From Amycolatopsis taiwanensis DSM 45107 (lineage in GTDB: Bacteria > Actinomycetota > Actinomycetes > Mycobacteriales > Pseudonocardiaceae), in the NCBI RefSeq assembly GCF_000519205.1, contig NZ_JAFB01000035.1:1-64000 (forward strand): a DNA stretch of 64,000 nt, read 5' to 3'. Below the pieces are notes generated by a model, which searched no databases, was not told the origin of the DNA, and worked only from the letters and a program-made list of their open reading frames with translations. The position numbers were made by a program, and so were the translations under genes. Below are positions 44,887 to 55,578 of this stretch, one piece after another; position 1 is the first letter of the stretch, and each line of letters starts with the position of its first letter.

Positions 44887-47255
44887 AACTTCCCGACCTC
44901 CCCGTCCGCGCCGTGCTCGGCGAAGTCACCGCCGCCCTCGACGAGGCGGGCAGCGCGGTCTTGGTGGCGCCGCCGGGCACGGGCAAGACGACGATCGTCC
45001 CGCTCGCGCTCGCCGAGCACCGGACGGGCCGCATTTTGGTCGCCGAACCTAGACGACTCGCCGCACGAGCGGCGGCAGCACGGATGGCGGCGCTGCTCGA
45101 CGAGCCCGTCGGCCGGACCGTCGGATACTCGGTGCGTGGCGACCGGAAGGTGTCTTCGCGCACCCGCATCGAGGTGGTCACCTCCGGCCTGCTCGTGCGG
45201 CGGTTGCAGAGCGACCCGGAACTGCGTGACGTCGACACGGTGCTGCTGGACGAGTGCCACGAACGGCATCTCGACGCCGACCTGCTGCTGGCCCTGCTGC
45301 TGGACGTCCGCGCGGGACTGCGCCCCGACCTGGCGTTGCTGGCGACCTCCGCGACCGTCGCCGCGGACCGTCTTGCGCACCTGCTCGGCTCGGCGCCGGT
45401 CATCACCGCCCACGCCCGCAGCTTCCCGGTCGAGGTGGCCTACCTGCCACCTGGTCGCGACGAGCGGCTGGAGGCCAGGGTGGCCCGCGCGGTGCACAGC
45501 GCACTGTCCGAAACGGACGGTGATGTGCTGGCCTTTCTGCCTGGTGTGGCGGAAATATCGCGAGTGAGCGGAATGCTCGCTGATCTGTCCGAAGTGGACG
45601 TGATGCCGCTGCATGGCAGGCTCGGCACGGCAGCGCAGGACGCCGCCCTCCGGCCTGGCCCGCGCCGCCGCGTGGTCCTGGCGACCGCCGTCGCCGAGTC
45701 CAGCCTGACGGTGCCGGGTGTGGTCGCCGTGGTGGATTCCGGTCAGGCCCGGGTTCCGCGCATGGATCACCGCCGGGGCCTGCCCGGCCTGGCGACCGTG
45801 CGGGTCTCGGCTGCGGTCGCCGACCAACGCGCGGGACGTGCCGGGCGCGAGGCGCCGGGTCGCGCCTACCGGTGCTGGCAGCGTCACGACCCGCTGCCGG
45901 CCTACCCGGAACCGGAGATCCGCACCGCGGAGCTTTCCCGGCTGGCCTTGGAACTCGCCTGCTGGTCCACCCCCGATGGCACCGCGCTGTCGTGGTGGGA
46001 CCCGCCCGGAGAGGGCCCGCTCGCGGCCGGCCGTACGCTGCTCCGCACGCTGGGCGCCACCGACGACGAAGGCAAAGTGACCGAGCGGGGCCGGCGGATG
46101 GCGGAGCTGGGGCTGCATCCGCGGCTCGCCCGGGCACTGCTCGACGGAGCGGCCGAGGTAGGACCCCGATCGGCCGCCGAGGTGGTGGCGCTCCTCGACG
46201 CGGGCGCAACGCTCACCGACGCCGAAGCCGAACTGCGCGCGCTTCGTGGTGCTCAAAGCGAACGGGGCCGGCATTGGCGCAGCGAGGTGCGCAGGCTCAC
46301 CCGGCTCGTCCCCGCGGGGGAAGAAGCGCCGGATCCCGCCCTGGTGATCGCCCTGGCCCATCCCGAGCGGCTGGCGCGGCGCAGGCAGCCGGGCTCGCCG
46401 GTATATCTGCTGGCAGGCGGCACCGCGGCCGAGCTACCCGGCGGCAGCGGCCTCGGCGATGCCGAGTGGCTCGCGGTCGCCGAGGCCACTCGCGATCCCG
46501 GCCGGGCCCACGGCGTCATCCGGCTCGCCGCGCGGGCGGATGAGGAGTTGGCCGTGCGGGCCGCGCCCAACCTGCTGTCCACAGTGGACGAGGTCGGTTG
46601 GTCGGGGGACGTCATCGCGCGATCGGTGCGCCGGCTTGGCTCGATCGTGCTCGCCGAGCGTCCCCTACCCGAAGCCGATCCGGAGCTTGTGCGACGGGCT
46701 TTGCTGGACGGGTTGCGCGAAGAAGGGCTGGGCTTGCTGCACTGGACCCGAGACGCGGAGCGCCTCCGGGAGCGGCTGGCGTTCCTGCACGAGACGGTGG
46801 GTGAACCGTGGCCCGCCGTGGATTCGGCGGGCCTGCTGGCGCGGACCGGCGAGTGGCTGCCCGAGCTGTCGGCCGCACGACGCCGGGCCGACCTGGCGCG
46901 CATCGACACTGTCACCGCTTTACGCCGGCTCCTGCCCTGGCCCGAGGCCACCCGCTTCGACGACCTCGCGCCTGAAAAGATCCGGCTTCCTTCAGGGGCG
47001 CGTGCCCGCGTTGACTACGGCACCGGTGAACCGGTGCTGGCCGTGCGGTTGCAGGATGCGTTCGGCTGGCCGGAGACGCCGCGCGTGGCCGGTGTCCCCG
47101 TGCTGCTGCACCTGCTCTCCCCCGCCGGCCGGCCCGCGGCGATCACGCGTGACCTGGCTTCCTTCTGGCGCACCGGCTATTCCGCGGTGCGTGCCGAGCT
47201 TCGCGGCCGCTACCCCAGGCATTCCTGGCCCGAGCGCCCACCCGGTCTGGATTGA
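44883..47255 (+). CDS. hrpB: ATP-dependent RNA helicase HrpB
   Basis: A 790-aa DEAH-box helicase close to the usual HrpB length. Walker A VAPPGTGKTTIVPL, DECH in LLDECHERHLDADLL, SAT motif LLATSATVA, motif VI DQRAGRAGREAPG, and the C-terminal HrpB domain ending PRHSWPERPPG, a typical close of the family. ATG overlaps the stop of the binding-protein gene (ATGA). The RNA substrate is unknown in actinobacteria. Confidence 0.94.
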   Translation: MKLPDLPVRAVLGEVTAALDEAGSAVLVAPPGTGKTTIVPLALAEHRTGRILVAEPRRLAARAAAARMAALLDEPVGRTVGYSVRGDRKVSSRTRIEVVTSGLLVRRLQSDPELRDVDTVLLDECHERHLDADLLLALLLDVRAGLRPDLALLATSATVAADRLAHLLGSAPVITAHARSFPVEVAYLPPGRDERLEARVARAVHSALSETDGDVLAFLPGVAEISRVSGMLADLSEVDVMPLHGRLGTAAQDAALRPGPRRRVVLATAVAESSLTVPGVVAVVDSGQARVPRMDHRRGLPGLATVRVSAAVADQRAGRAGREAPGRAYRCWQRHDPLPAYPEPEIRTAELSRLALELACWSTPDGTALSWWDPPGEGPLAAGRTLLRTLGATDDEGKVTERGRRMAELGLHPRLARALLDGAAEVGPRSAAEVVALLDAGATLTDAEAELRALRGAQSERGRHWRSEVRRLTRLVPAGEEAPDPALVIALAHPERLARRRQPGSPVYLLAGGTAAELPGGSGLGDAEWLAVAEATRDPGRAHGVIRLAARADEELAVRAAPNLLSTVDEVGWSGDVIARSVRRLGSIVLAERPLPEADPELVRRALLDGLREEGLGLLHWTRDAERLRERLAFLHETVGEPWPAVDSAGLLARTGEWLPELSAARRRADLARIDTVTALRRLLPWPEATRFDDLAPEKIRLPSGARARVDYGTGEPVLAVRLQDAFGWPETPRVAGVPVLLHLLSPAGRPAAITRDLASFWRTGYSAVRAELRGRYPRHSWPERPPGLD

Positions 47256-47460
47256 GGGCCGTTCGGAAGCCTGTTTCGGTACTTCGGCGAGTCGCTCGAG
47301 GCTTCGCGAACGCGGCTGCGGGCTGCCGGAGGCGGCTGGCCGGGTGCGCGTCGCCAAGTCACGGTCCGTAGGCGCGTTCGTCGATCGCGCGTATTTGAAC
47401 AACACAGCTTGACGTTCGATTGTTCTGCGCGCGTGACAACCGAGATGAGATCATCGGCTG

Positions 47461-47670
47461 ATGGACACCGAGCGGACCCTCAGTGAGCAGGTGGGGCCCC
47501 TGCCCCCGGGTATCGCGGCCCTGTCGGATGAGCACCAGTGGGACCTCGCCGACGCGGTGCGGGGCGCCCGCCGCCGGCAGGCCGCCGCGCTGGCCAAGGT
47601 CGGTGACGATTCCCTGCGGCACGTTCCCGCCCTGCTGCGTCCCGTGATCCGCAAGGCCGTGGGCCTGTGA
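47461..47670 (+). CDS. Small hypothetical protein
   Basis: 69 aa, helical (DEHQWDLADAVRGARRRQAA), no signal or motif. ATG at 47461; the stop overlaps the GTG of the next gene by 4 bp, so the two form an operon and the small protein is probably translated. Function unknown; it may be the partner of the MgtE-N-like protein. Confidence 0.7.
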   Translation: MDTERTLSEQVGPLPPGIAALSDEHQWDLADAVRGARRRQAAALAKVGDDSLRHVPALLRPVIRKAVGL

Positions 47671-48254
47671 CCCCGCACGAGGCCGAGATCCGCAAGCTCG
47701 CGCGGCTACTTGGTGCGCCGCCGGAACGCTTCGGCTACCTGCGAAAGGTGCCGCCGGCGGAGCTCCGGCGGTTCCGCGAGCAGACCTCGGCCGCACTGTT
47801 CGACGCGCACGCCGGCCCGTTGCGGCGAATGGCCGCGGCGAGCCGCCTGCTGCCCGGCCCGGTGCTCGCCCGGATGGCCGAGTTGGCGTTCGGACCGTTG
47901 CTGTCGGCGCGGATCGCCGGCCTGGTCGACCCCGCGCAGGGGGTGGAGATCGCCCGGCGGCTATCGCCGGCCTTCCTCGCCGACGTCGCCGCCGAACTCG
48001 ACCCGCGCCGGGCGTCCGGCATCGTCGCGGGGCTGCCGAAACCACTGATGACCGCCGTCGCCGCGGAGCTGGCGCGGCGGGAGGACTGGGTCACCGTCGC
48101 GCGGTTCGTCGATCACCTGCCGGAGTCCGCGATCGAGGCCGGCCTGCAGTTCGTCCCCGACAACGCCCTGGCGGAGATCATCGCGCTACTTGACGACCCC
48201 GAGCGCGTCACCCGGCTCCTTCCGCCGCTCCCCCGCGACCACCTCGCGGGCTGA
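47667..48254 (+). CDS. MgtE N-domain-like helical protein
   Basis: 195 aa with repeated helical hairpins (IARRLSPAFLADVAAELDP, then IVAGLPKPLMTAVAAEL, then NALAEIIALLDDPERV). These resemble the intracellular N domain of MgtE/CBS magnesium channels, a superhelical scaffold. There is no membrane part. GTG at 47667 overlaps the small upstream gene. A scaffold role is inferred; no catalytic residue is visible. Confidence 0.65.
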   Translation: MTPHEAEIRKLARLLGAPPERFGYLRKVPPAELRRFREQTSAALFDAHAGPLRRMAAASRLLPGPVLARMAELAFGPLLSARIAGLVDPAQGVEIARRLSPAFLADVAAELDPRRASGIVAGLPKPLMTAVAAELARREDWVTVARFVDHLPESAIEAGLQFVPDNALAEIIALLDDPERVTRLLPPLPRDHLAG

Positions 48255-48280
48255 GCCCTCCCGCTGGCGGGGCCGGAAAA

Positions 48281-48331
48281 GGAGGAAGGCGTATTTGCTA
48301 CGGATGATCCGTAGCAAACGCCCCTTCCTCC
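48281..48331. terminator. Bidirectional terminator hairpin
   Basis: A long near-perfect stem: GGAGGAAGGCG and TTTGCTACGGAT on the left pair with ATCCGTAGCAAA and CGCCCCTTCCTCC on the right. It lies between the converging MgtE-N-like gene and hutI and includes the hutI stop codon, so it can end both transcripts. Confidence 0.8.
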
Positions 48332-49488
48332 ACAACGAAGCAGGGCAGAACGGCTCGACCACGCCGCCAGACCCGCCAGGTCAGCGGCACACCTGGACGG
48401 TAGGCGAGATGCGTCACCGAGGGAGCGTCGAGAACCTGCAGGTCGGCCCGCGCACCGACCCGGATCACACCCACGTCGTCGCGCCGTAGCGCCCGCGCGC
48501 CGCCGGCCGTTGCCGCCCAGACCGCCTCCTCGACCGACAGCCCCATCTGCAACACCGCGGTCGCCACGCAGAAGTTCATCGAAGTGGTGTAGGAGCTGCC
48601 CGGGTTCGCATTGGTGGCCAGCGCGATCACCACCCCCGCGTCGAGCAGCCGCCGAGCGGGCGCCAGCGGCTGCCGGGTCGACAGATCGCAGGCGGGCAGC
48701 AGGGTGGCGACGGTGTCCGACCCGGACAGCGCGGCCAAGTCCGCCTCGTCGAGGTAGGAGCAGTGGTCCACGCTGGCCGCCCCGACCCGCACCGCGAGCT
48801 GCACCCCGGGGCCGTGACCGAGCTGGTTGCCGTGCACCCGTGCGCCGAGTCCGCGCGCGATCCCCGCGCGCAGCACCCGTTCGCACTGCGCTTCGTCGAA
48901 AGCCCCGCGCTCGCAGAACACGTCCACCCAGCGCACGAACTGCGCGACCTCGTCCAGCATCCGGCCGCGCACGAGGTCCACATAGGACTCAGGATCCGCG
49001 CCGGGCGGGACGAGATGCGCACCCAGGAACGTGACCTCGTCGGCCACCGTGGCCGCGATCCGAGCCGAGCGCACCTCGTCCGGCACGGAAAGCCCATACC
49101 CCGTCTTGGTTTCCAGGCAGGTCGTGCCCTGCCGCGCCGCCTCGTCCACGTGACGCCGCAGGTTCGCGGCCAGCTCGGCGTCCCCGGCCGCCCTGGTCGC
49201 CGCCACCGTGGTGGCAATTCCGCCTGCCTGGTAAGGCTTTCCGGCCATCCGGTCCGCGAACTCGGCGGTTCGGTCCCCGGCGAAGACCAGGTGGGTGTGG
49301 CTGTCCACCCAGCCGGGCAGCGCCGCGCGGCCCTCGGCGTCGAACCGCTCGTCGGCCGCGGGCGCCCGCACGGCCGGACCCACCCACGCGATCCGTTCGC
49401 CGTCGAGGACCACTGCCGCGTCTCGCGGCCGGCCCAGTTCGGGATCGTTCGTAGTCAGTTCGCCGATACCGGTGATCAGGATTGCCAC
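48298..49488 (-). CDS. hutI: Imidazolonepropionase HutI
   Basis: Hydrolyses 4-imidazolone-5-propionate to N-formimidoyl-glutamate. The 396-aa amidohydrolase has metal ligands in [13 protein letters not shown], the substrate loop [12 protein letters not shown], the second His in [16 protein letters not shown] and the late Asp in [13 protein letters not shown] at 49488 overlaps the hutF stop by 13 bp. Last gene of the leftward hut operon (hutH-hutU-amidohydrolase-hutF-hutI). Confidence 0.95.
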   Translation of the reverse strand: MAILITGIGELTTNDPELGRPRDAAVVLDGERIAWVGPAVRAPAADERFDAEGRAALPGWVDSHTHLVFAGDRTAEFADRMAGKPYQAGGIATTVAATRAAGDAELAANLRRHVDEAARQGTTCLETKTGYGLSVPDEVRSARIAATVADEVTFLGAHLVPPGADPESYVDLVRGRMLDEVAQFVRWVDVFCERGAFDEAQCERVLRAGIARGLGARVHGNQLGHGPGVQLAVRVGAASVDHCSYLDEADLAALSGSDTVATLLPACDLSTRQPLAPARRLLDAGVVIALATNANPGSSYTTSMNFCVATAVLQMGLSVEEAVWAATAGGARALRRDDVGVIRVGARADLQVLDAPSVTHLAYRPGVPLTWRVWRRGRAVLPCFVVEEGAFATDHP

Positions 49489-50774
49489 AGCGCACCGATC
49501 TCCTGCGCCAGCACCACTTCCGGCTCGTCCACCAGCCGGTGGGAGCGGTCCCGGACCACCCACCGGCCGCCGATCAGCACGTCCGTGACATCGGTCGCCG
49601 TGGCCGCGAACAGCGCGCCCTGCGGGTCCACGCCGGCGGTGCGGACCGAACCGAGGTCCACCACGACGAGGTCCGCCGCGGCGCCCGGGGAGAGCCGGCC
49701 CGCCTCACCCCAGCCGATCGCATCGTGCGCGGTCGCCGCCGCCATCAGTTCGGGCGCGGTGAACCGGCCGCGTTCCTCGGCCGCGAGCCGTTCGTCCATT
49801 TCCAGGGCCCGGACCTCCTCGAAGGGGTCGATCACCGCGTGACTGTCACTGCCCAGGCACAGCCGGACGCCGGCATCCGCGAGTCCGCGCGCGGGCCCGA
49901 TCCCGTCCCCGAGATCCCGCTCGGTGGTGGGACAGAAACATGCCCGGGTGCCCGAGCGAGCGAGCAGCCCAATGTCGTCGCGTGTGAGGTGCGTGGCATG
50001 CACCGCGACAGTGTTTTCACCAAGTACACCCGCCTCAGCGAGCACGCTCGCAGGGGTGCGGCCGTAGTGGCTCAGGCAGTCCGCGTTCTCCATCCGTTGC
50101 TCGGACAGATGCACGTGAAGCGGTTCCGACCACTCTGAGAACAGTGGAAGCTGGTCAAGCGGGACGGCCCGCACGGAATGCACGGCGGCCCCCACCCGGA
50201 CGTGCTCGCCCGGCGGCGCGAAGGATTTCACCCGCTCCGCCCACGCCGCGACGTCGCGGTCCCCGAAGCGTGCCTGCCGCGGGCTCAGTGCCTTCCCGAA
50301 CCCGCCGGTGAGATAGCACGTGTCGAGCACGGTCAGCCTGATCCCGGCGTCTTCGGCGGCCTGGGCCAGGGCGTAGCTCATCGCGTTCGGGTCGGCGTAG
50401 TGCTTTCCACCTGGTGCGTGATGCAGGTAGTGAAATTCGCCAACGCTGGTGTACCCGGCCAGCGTCAGCTCCGCGAAGACACCGCGCGCGAGCCGGTAGT
50501 ACGAATCCGGGTCGAGCCGTTCAGCGACCGCGTACATCGCCTCCCGCCAGGTCCAGAACGTGCCTTGCTCGTGGTGCGTATGGCCACGCAGCGCGCGGTG
50601 AAAGGCGTGCGAGTGCGCGTTGGCGAACCCGGGCAGAACCAGTCCACTGAGGACGGTACCCGCCGGCGGCGACCCAGGTGTGACCGACGTGAAGAGACCG
50701 TGCTCGATCTCGATCCGCACGGACGTGGCCACACCCTCCGGTAGCCAGGCTCGTTCGCACCAGTAAGCCGTCAT
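49476..50774 (-). CDS. hutF: Formimidoylglutamate deiminase HutF
   Basis: Converts N-formimidoyl-glutamate to N-formyl-glutamate and ammonia, the five-step branch of histidine degradation. The 432-aa protein has [42 protein letters not shown] and the metal Asp in [13 protein letters not shown], all HutF landmarks. ATG at 50774. Its product needs a deformylase, for which the M20 amidohydrolase upstream is the candidate. Confidence 0.95.
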   Translation of the reverse strand: MTAYWCERAWLPEGVATSVRIEIEHGLFTSVTPGSPPAGTVLSGLVLPGFANAHSHAFHRALRGHTHHEQGTFWTWREAMYAVAERLDPDSYYRLARGVFAELTLAGYTSVGEFHYLHHAPGGKHYADPNAMSYALAQAAEDAGIRLTVLDTCYLTGGFGKALSPRQARFGDRDVAAWAERVKSFAPPGEHVRVGAAVHSVRAVPLDQLPLFSEWSEPLHVHLSEQRMENADCLSHYGRTPASVLAEAGVLGENTVAVHATHLTRDDIGLLARSGTRACFCPTTERDLGDGIGPARGLADAGVRLCLGSDSHAVIDPFEEVRALEMDERLAAEERGRFTAPELMAAATAHDAIGWGEAGRLSPGAAADLVVVDLGSVRTAGVDPQGALFAATATDVTDVLIGGRWVVRDRSHRLVDEPEVVLAQEIGALWQS

Positions 50775-50909
50775 GCTGGTTCCTCCGCGAACTCCTCGCG
50801 GACCAAGTGCGTCATGCCGATCTCTCCGCGAGTCTGCGCGCTACCGCGATCGTGTCGACAAGGCGCTCCTCGCGAGCCCGGCTGACGTAGTCCGGATGGG
50901 CGCCCTGCC

Positions 50910-50935
50910 GCCCCCGATAGCGGGCTTTCGGGGGC
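50910..50935 (-). terminator. Hairpin between amidohydrolase gene and hutF
   Basis: Perfect arms GCCCCCGA (50910-50917) and TCGGGGGC (50928-50935) with a 10-base loop, inside the only gap of the hut operon (205 bp). It may cut transcription before hutF-hutI or protect the upstream message. The rest of the gap holds nothing recognisable. Confidence 0.55.
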
Positions 50936-50979
50936 GCGCTCTGCGGTCACCTTGATTGCCGCGGCTTGCGGTAAGTAGG

Positions 50980-52182
50980 TCATGTCGACAAATCCCTTAA
51001 CACCTCGGCCAGCGCCTCGGCGCCCCGCTCGACGTCGGCGTCCTCGGCGAACTCTTCCGGCGCGTGGCTGACACCGGTCGGGTTCCGCACGTAGAGCATG
51101 CCGGACGGCACGCCGTGCTGGGCGAGGATTGCCGCGTCGTGACCGGCCCCGGTCGCGAGTTCGGGCACCGGGCCCAGCACCGCGCCGAGCCGCTCCCGCA
51201 GTCCCGGGTCGAAGGTGACCGCGCCCGCGTGGGACTCCTCGGTGACCGTCAGCTCGCACCCCTCCACGGCGGCCGCCAGCCGTGCGACCTCGATGATCCG
51301 CTCCACCATCGGACGAGTGTTGTCCGCGCCGGGCACCCGGGCATCCAACCAGGCGTCCACAGTGGACGCGATCACGTTCGTGCCGCCGGGCCTGGGCACC
51401 AGCCTGCCGACGGTGGCTCGCGCGCCCTCGGTTTCCGCCGCGAACCGCCGGGCCGCGCCGATCAGGGAGGCGGCCGGCACCATCGGGTCCCGGCGGTCGG
51501 CCAGCAGCGTCGCCCCGGCGTGATTTCCCTGGCCGGTGAACGTGAACCGCCACCGGCCGTGTTCGATGACCGTGCTGCCCACGGCCACCGGCGAGGAGAG
51601 ATCGATCAGCCCGCGGCCCTGCTCCACGTGAAGTTCGATGAACCTTCCTACCCGGGAGAGCGCGACCTCGTCCCGCCCGAACCGTTCCGGATCGGCCCCG
51701 GCCCGCCGCGCCGCCTCGGCGAGCGTCACGCCGTCCGGATCACGCAGCGCCCGTGCCGTGTCCGCGTCGAGGGACCCGGTCAGCAACCGGGAACCCAGGC
51801 ACGGCACCCCGAACCTGCCGCCTTCCTCTTCCATGAAGACCACCACGGCGACCGGACAGCGCGGGCGAAAACCGTTGTCCTGCAGCCGTTTCACGGCGTC
51901 GAGCGCGCTGGCCACGCCGAGCGGGCCGTCGAAGGCACCGCCGCCGGGCACCGAATCGAGATGGCTTCCGGTCACCACCGCGCCGGGGCCCGGCGTCCCC
52001 CACCACGCCCACAGGTTGCCGTTCCGGTCGGCTTCCACGTCCAGTCCGCGCCGCCCCGCCTGCTCGGCGAACCACTCGCGCAACTGTGTCTCCGCCGGGT
52101 CGAACACATGCCGCGAATACCCGCCACGCCAGTGATCCCGGCCGACGTCGGAGATATCCCGCAGCAGCGAAACGGCACTCAT
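50980..52182 (-). CDS. M20/allantoate-amidohydrolase-type hydrolase, probable N-formylglutamate hydrolase
   Basis: A 400-aa M20-family amidase of the allantoate amidohydrolase/N-carbamoylase group. Metal ligands are in [33 protein letters not shown] and LHVEQGRGL, with a C-terminal GAGHDAA His. No hutG-type deformylase gene is present, and this gene lies between hutU and hutF with a 4-bp overlap to hutU. It therefore most likely releases glutamate and formate from N-formyl-glutamate. That substrate is inferred from context; sequence alone would allow allantoate or N-carbamoyl amino acids. Confidence 0.85.
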   Translation of the reverse strand: MSAVSLLRDISDVGRDHWRGGYSRHVFDPAETQLREWFAEQAGRRGLDVEADRNGNLWAWWGTPGPGAVVTGSHLDSVPGGGAFDGPLGVASALDAVKRLQDNGFRPRCPVAVVVFMEEEGGRFGVPCLGSRLLTGSLDADTARALRDPDGVTLAEAARRAGADPERFGRDEVALSRVGRFIELHVEQGRGLIDLSSPVAVGSTVIEHGRWRFTFTGQGNHAGATLLADRRDPMVPAASLIGAARRFAAETEGARATVGRLVPRPGGTNVIASTVDAWLDARVPGADNTRPMVERIIEVARLAAAVEGCELTVTEESHAGAVTFDPGLRERLGAVLGPVPELATGAGHDAAILAQHGVPSGMLYVRNPTGVSHAPEEFAEDADVERGAEALAEVLRDLST

Positions 52183-53825
52183 GGGTGGTCCCGCATCGGG
52201 ATTTGCACCCCGTACTCCTCGGCGACCCGCACCGCCTGCTCGTATCCGGCATCCACGTGCCGGATCACCCCCATGCCCGGATCATTGGTCAGCACCCGCT
52301 CGATCTTCCTTGCGGCCAGGGCACTTCCGTCCGCCACGCACACCTGGCCGGCGTGGATCGACCGCCCCATACCGACCCCGCCGCCGTGATGGATCGACAC
52401 CCAGGTGGCACCGGACGCGGTGTTCACCAGGGCATTGAGCAACGGCCAGTCCGCGATCGCGTCCGAGCCGTCGGCCATCGCCTCGGTCTCCCGGTACGGC
52501 GAGGCGACGCTACCCGCGTCAAGGTGGTCGCGCCCGATCACCACCGGCGCCGACAACTCACCCGCGGCGACCATCTCGTTGAACCGCAGCCCGGCCAGAT
52601 GCCGCTCGCCGTAACCCAGCCAGCAGATCCGCGCCGGCAGTCCCTGGAAGGCGACCCGCTCCCCGGCGAGCCGGATCCACCGGGACAGGGCGGCGTTGTC
52701 CGGGAACAACTCCAGGATCGCGCGGTCGGTCGCGGCGATGTCGGCCGGGTCCCCGGACAGCGCCGCCCACCGGAACGGCCCCTTGCCCGCGCAGAACAGC
52801 GGCCGGATGTACGCGGGGACGAATCCGGGATAGTCGAAGGCACGCGCGCAGCCGCCCAGTTTCGCCTCGCCGCGCAGGGAGTTGCCGTAGTCGAAGACCT
52901 CGGCGCCGAGGTCGAGAAAGCCGAGCATCGCACCGACGTGCTCGGCCATCGACTCGCGGGCACGCTCGGTGAACTCGTCAGGCTTGCGCGACGCGTAGTC
53001 GTGCCAGTCCTCGACGGAAACGCCGGCCGGCAGGTAGGCAAGCGGATCGTGCGCCGAGGTCTGATCGGTGACGATGTCGACCTCGACCCCCCGTCGCAAC
53101 AGCTCGGGCAGCACCTCGGCCGCGTTGCCGATCACGCCGACGGACAGCGCGGTGCCGTCCTTTTTGGCCTGGGAAACGCGCGGGACCGCATCGTCCACAT
53201 CGGACGCCAGCTCGTCGAGGTAACGAGTCTCCAGCCGCCGGCGCGCTCGCTGCGCGTCGCACTCCACGACCAGCGCCACCCCGCCGTTCATCGTGATCGC
53301 CAACGGCTGGGCTCCGCCCATCCCGCCGAGCCCGGCGGTCACCGTCAGCGTGCCCTTCAACGAGCCGCCGAACCTCTTCTCGGCCACCGCCGCGAACGTC
53401 TCGTAGGTGCCCTGCAGAATGCCCTGGGTGCCGATGTAGATCCACGAACCCGCGGTCATCTGCCCGTACATCGTCAGGCCGAGCCGCTCCAGCCGGCGGA
53501 ACTCGGGCCAACTCGCCCAGTCGCCGACCAGGTTCGAGTTCGCCAGCAGCACGCGCGGCGCCCACTCGTGGGTGCGAAACACTCCGACCGGCTTACCCGA
53601 CTGGACCAACAGTGTCTCGTCGTCGTCCAAAGTGGTCAGACACTGCGTGATCGCCGCGAAGCTCGCCCAGTCACGGGCGGCCTTGCCGGTGCCGCCGTAG
53701 ACGACCAGCTCCTCCGGGCGCTCGGCGACCTCCGGGTCGAGATTGTTGTGCAGCATCCGCAGCGCCGCCTCGGTCTGCCAGCTCTTCGCGGTGAGCTTGT
53801 CGCCGCGAGCCGCTCGAACAGTCAT
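52179..53825 (-). CDS. hutU: Urocanate hydratase HutU
   Basis: Adds water to urocanate using tightly bound NAD+. The 548-aa protein is of standard length, with the nucleotide-binding [20 protein letters not shown] stretch, [11 protein letters not shown], and the C-terminal [16 protein letters not shown] block. The ATG at 53825 is chosen; the reading frame runs further upstream through a tandem repeat that copies the hutH end. Second gene of the hut operon. Confidence 0.95.
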   Translation of the reverse strand: MTVRAARGDKLTAKSWQTEAALRMLHNNLDPEVAERPEELVVYGGTGKAARDWASFAAITQCLTTLDDDETLLVQSGKPVGVFRTHEWAPRVLLANSNLVGDWASWPEFRRLERLGLTMYGQMTAGSWIYIGTQGILQGTYETFAAVAEKRFGGSLKGTLTVTAGLGGMGGAQPLAITMNGGVALVVECDAQRARRRLETRYLDELASDVDDAVPRVSQAKKDGTALSVGVIGNAAEVLPELLRRGVEVDIVTDQTSAHDPLAYLPAGVSVEDWHDYASRKPDEFTERARESMAEHVGAMLGFLDLGAEVFDYGNSLRGEAKLGGCARAFDYPGFVPAYIRPLFCAGKGPFRWAALSGDPADIAATDRAILELFPDNAALSRWIRLAGERVAFQGLPARICWLGYGERHLAGLRFNEMVAAGELSAPVVIGRDHLDAGSVASPYRETEAMADGSDAIADWPLLNALVNTASGATWVSIHHGGGVGMGRSIHAGQVCVADGSALAARKIERVLTNDPGMGVIRHVDAGYEQAVRVAEEYGVQIPMRDHP

Positions 53826-53834
53826 CGCACCTCC

Positions 53835-53981
53835 AGTGTCTTGCGGGACACCCGCACCCGGTCGCGCCAACGAGCAGAAAAGCAATGATGACTCATCGTC
53901 GCTCCCAATGTCTTGCGGGACACCCGCACCCGGTCGCGCCAATGAGCAGAAAGGCGATAGCGGCTCATCGTCGCTCCAATG
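53835..53981. repeat. Tandem ~72-bp repeats between hutH and hutU
   Basis: The block starting AATGTCTTGCGGGACACCCG recurs with 72- and 71-bp periods (starts 53835, 53907, 53978). The last copy is the real 3' end of hutH (coding VSGKTLERR). The two intergenic copies therefore look like duplications of the gene's tail, slightly diverged, each keeping CTCATCGTCGCT. Confidence 0.85.
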
Positions 53982-55506
53982 TCTTGCCGGACACGGCCGC
54001 CAAGATCTCGCCCGAGGAGACCAGTTCCTCCACCGCCGCGATCTCCGGCGCGAGGTGCCGGTCGGGACCCGGCCCGCCGACGCGGGTGCGCACGAGGTCC
54101 CGGATCGCCGCCGTCACCGGGGCCGGGCGCAGCGGCGCCCGCAGGTCGAGCGCCCGGGCCGCGGTGAGCAACTCGACCGCCAGCACCGTGGTGAGACCGT
54201 CGACGGCCCGGCGCAGCTTGCGCGCCGCCGACCATCCCATCGACACGTGGTCCTCCTGCATGGCGCTGCTGGGAATCGAATCCACCGACGCCGGCACGGC
54301 CAGCCGCTTGAGCTCGCTCACGAGCGCGGCCTGGGTGTATTGCGCGATCATGAGTCCGGAGTCGACACCGGGGTCGTCGGCCAGGAACGGCGGCAAGCCG
54401 TGCGAACGGTTGACGTCGAGCATGCGGTCGGTGCGGCGCTCGGCGATGCTCGCCACGTCGGCGACCGGGATCGCGAGGAAGTCCAGCACGTAGGCCAGTG
54501 GCGCGCCATGGAAGTTGCCGTTCGATTCGACGCGGCCGTCCGCCAGCACGACCGGATTGTCGACGGCCGAAGCCAGTTCGCGGTCCGCGACCTGCTCGGC
54601 GTGGCTCACCGTGTCCCGCGCCGCGCCGTGCACCTGCGGCGCGCACCGCAGCGAGTACGCGTCCTGCACCCGGGTGTCTTCCGGGCCGCGGTGGCTCGCG
54701 ACGATCTCGGAATCCCTGAGCGCGGCGAACATTCTCCCCGCCGAAACGGCCTGGCCCGGATGGGGCCGAAGCGCCTGCAGGTCGGCGGCGAAGGCGCGAT
54801 CGGTGCCCAGCAAGGCCTCCACGCTCATCGCGGCGGCGAAATCCGCGACGTCGAGCAACCGGTGCAGGTCTTCGATGGCCAGCACGAGCATGCCGAGCAT
54901 CCCGTCGGTGCCGTTGGTGAGCGCGAGCCCCTCCTTCTCGGCGAGCACGACCGGCTCGATCCCCGCTTCGGCCAACGCGTCCCGGGCGGGCCTGCGGACG
55001 CCGCCGGCGTCGAACACGTCGCCCTCGCCCATCAGTGCGAGCGCGACCGCGGCCAGCGGCGCCAGGTCACCGGAACAGCCCAGCGAACCGTGCTCGTGCA
55101 CCACCGGCACGATGCCCGCGTTGAGCAGCGCGGCCAGCGCTTGCGCGGTGGCCGGCCGGATACCGGTGTGCCCACTGGCGAGCGTGCGCAGGCGCAACAG
55201 CATGAGCGCGCGGACCACTTCGGGTTCGACGACCGGGCCGGCGCCCGCCGCATGCGAGCGGATCAAGGACCGCTGCAACGCCGCCCGCCGGTCCAGCGGG
55301 ATGTGCCGGGTCGCGAGCGCGCCGAAGCCGGTCGAGACGCCGTAGACCGGCCGATCCGCCTCGGCGAGCGCGTCGATGTGCTGCCGGGTCGCCGCGAGAT
55401 TCTTGACGACGGTTTCGGTCAGTTCGACCGCCACCTGCTGCCGAGTCACCGCGACGACCTGCTCTCGGGTCAGCGGTGCCGAGTCCAGCCGAACTGTGCG
55501 CGTCAT
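53965..55506 (-). CDS. hutH: Histidine ammonia-lyase HutH
   Basis: Deaminates histidine to urocanate, the first step of the pathway. The 513-aa protein contains the MIO-forming region [15 protein letters not shown]; the triad reads Cys-Ser-Gly where Ala-Ser-Gly is textbook, a variant I recall from other actinobacterial enzymes. YGVSTGFG and [12 protein letters not shown] are also present. ATG at 55506 is chosen over the 11-codon-longer frame. First gene of the leftward hut operon, divergent from the IclR gene with 72 bp between starts. Confidence 0.95.
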   Translation of the reverse strand: MTRTVRLDSAPLTREQVVAVTRQQVAVELTETVVKNLAATRQHIDALAEADRPVYGVSTGFGALATRHIPLDRRAALQRSLIRSHAAGAGPVVEPEVVRALMLLRLRTLASGHTGIRPATAQALAALLNAGIVPVVHEHGSLGCSGDLAPLAAVALALMGEGDVFDAGGVRRPARDALAEAGIEPVVLAEKEGLALTNGTDGMLGMLVLAIEDLHRLLDVADFAAAMSVEALLGTDRAFAADLQALRPHPGQAVSAGRMFAALRDSEIVASHRGPEDTRVQDAYSLRCAPQVHGAARDTVSHAEQVADRELASAVDNPVVLADGRVESNGNFHGAPLAYVLDFLAIPVADVASIAERRTDRMLDVNRSHGLPPFLADDPGVDSGLMIAQYTQAALVSELKRLAVPASVDSIPSSAMQEDHVSMGWSAARKLRRAVDGLTTVLAVELLTAARALDLRAPLRPAPVTAAIRDLVRTRVGGPGPDRHLAPEIAAVEELVSSGEILAAVSGKTLERR

Positions 55507-55560
55507 TGGCCTATTGCACCTCCCCGCGCACCGTTCCACCGACTACCGCGTGGAGGTTTG

Positions 55561-55576
55561 GTCTGGTATTCCAGAC
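55561..55576. promoter_or_regulatory. Palindromic operator between hutH and iclR
   Basis: GTCTGGTATTCCAGAC, with perfect 6-bp arms around a TATT core, sits 2 bp before the IclR ATG and 54 bp upstream of the hutH start, in the divergent promoter region. IclR proteins bind palindromes of this size, so it is the best candidate operator for both transcripts. Confidence 0.65.
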
Positions 55577-55578
55577 AC

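Noticed and set aside
53743..55578. Long plus-strand extension in front of the IclR gene
   Set aside because: Runs antisense through hutH; the true IclR start is the ATG at 55579 with a proper HTH following.
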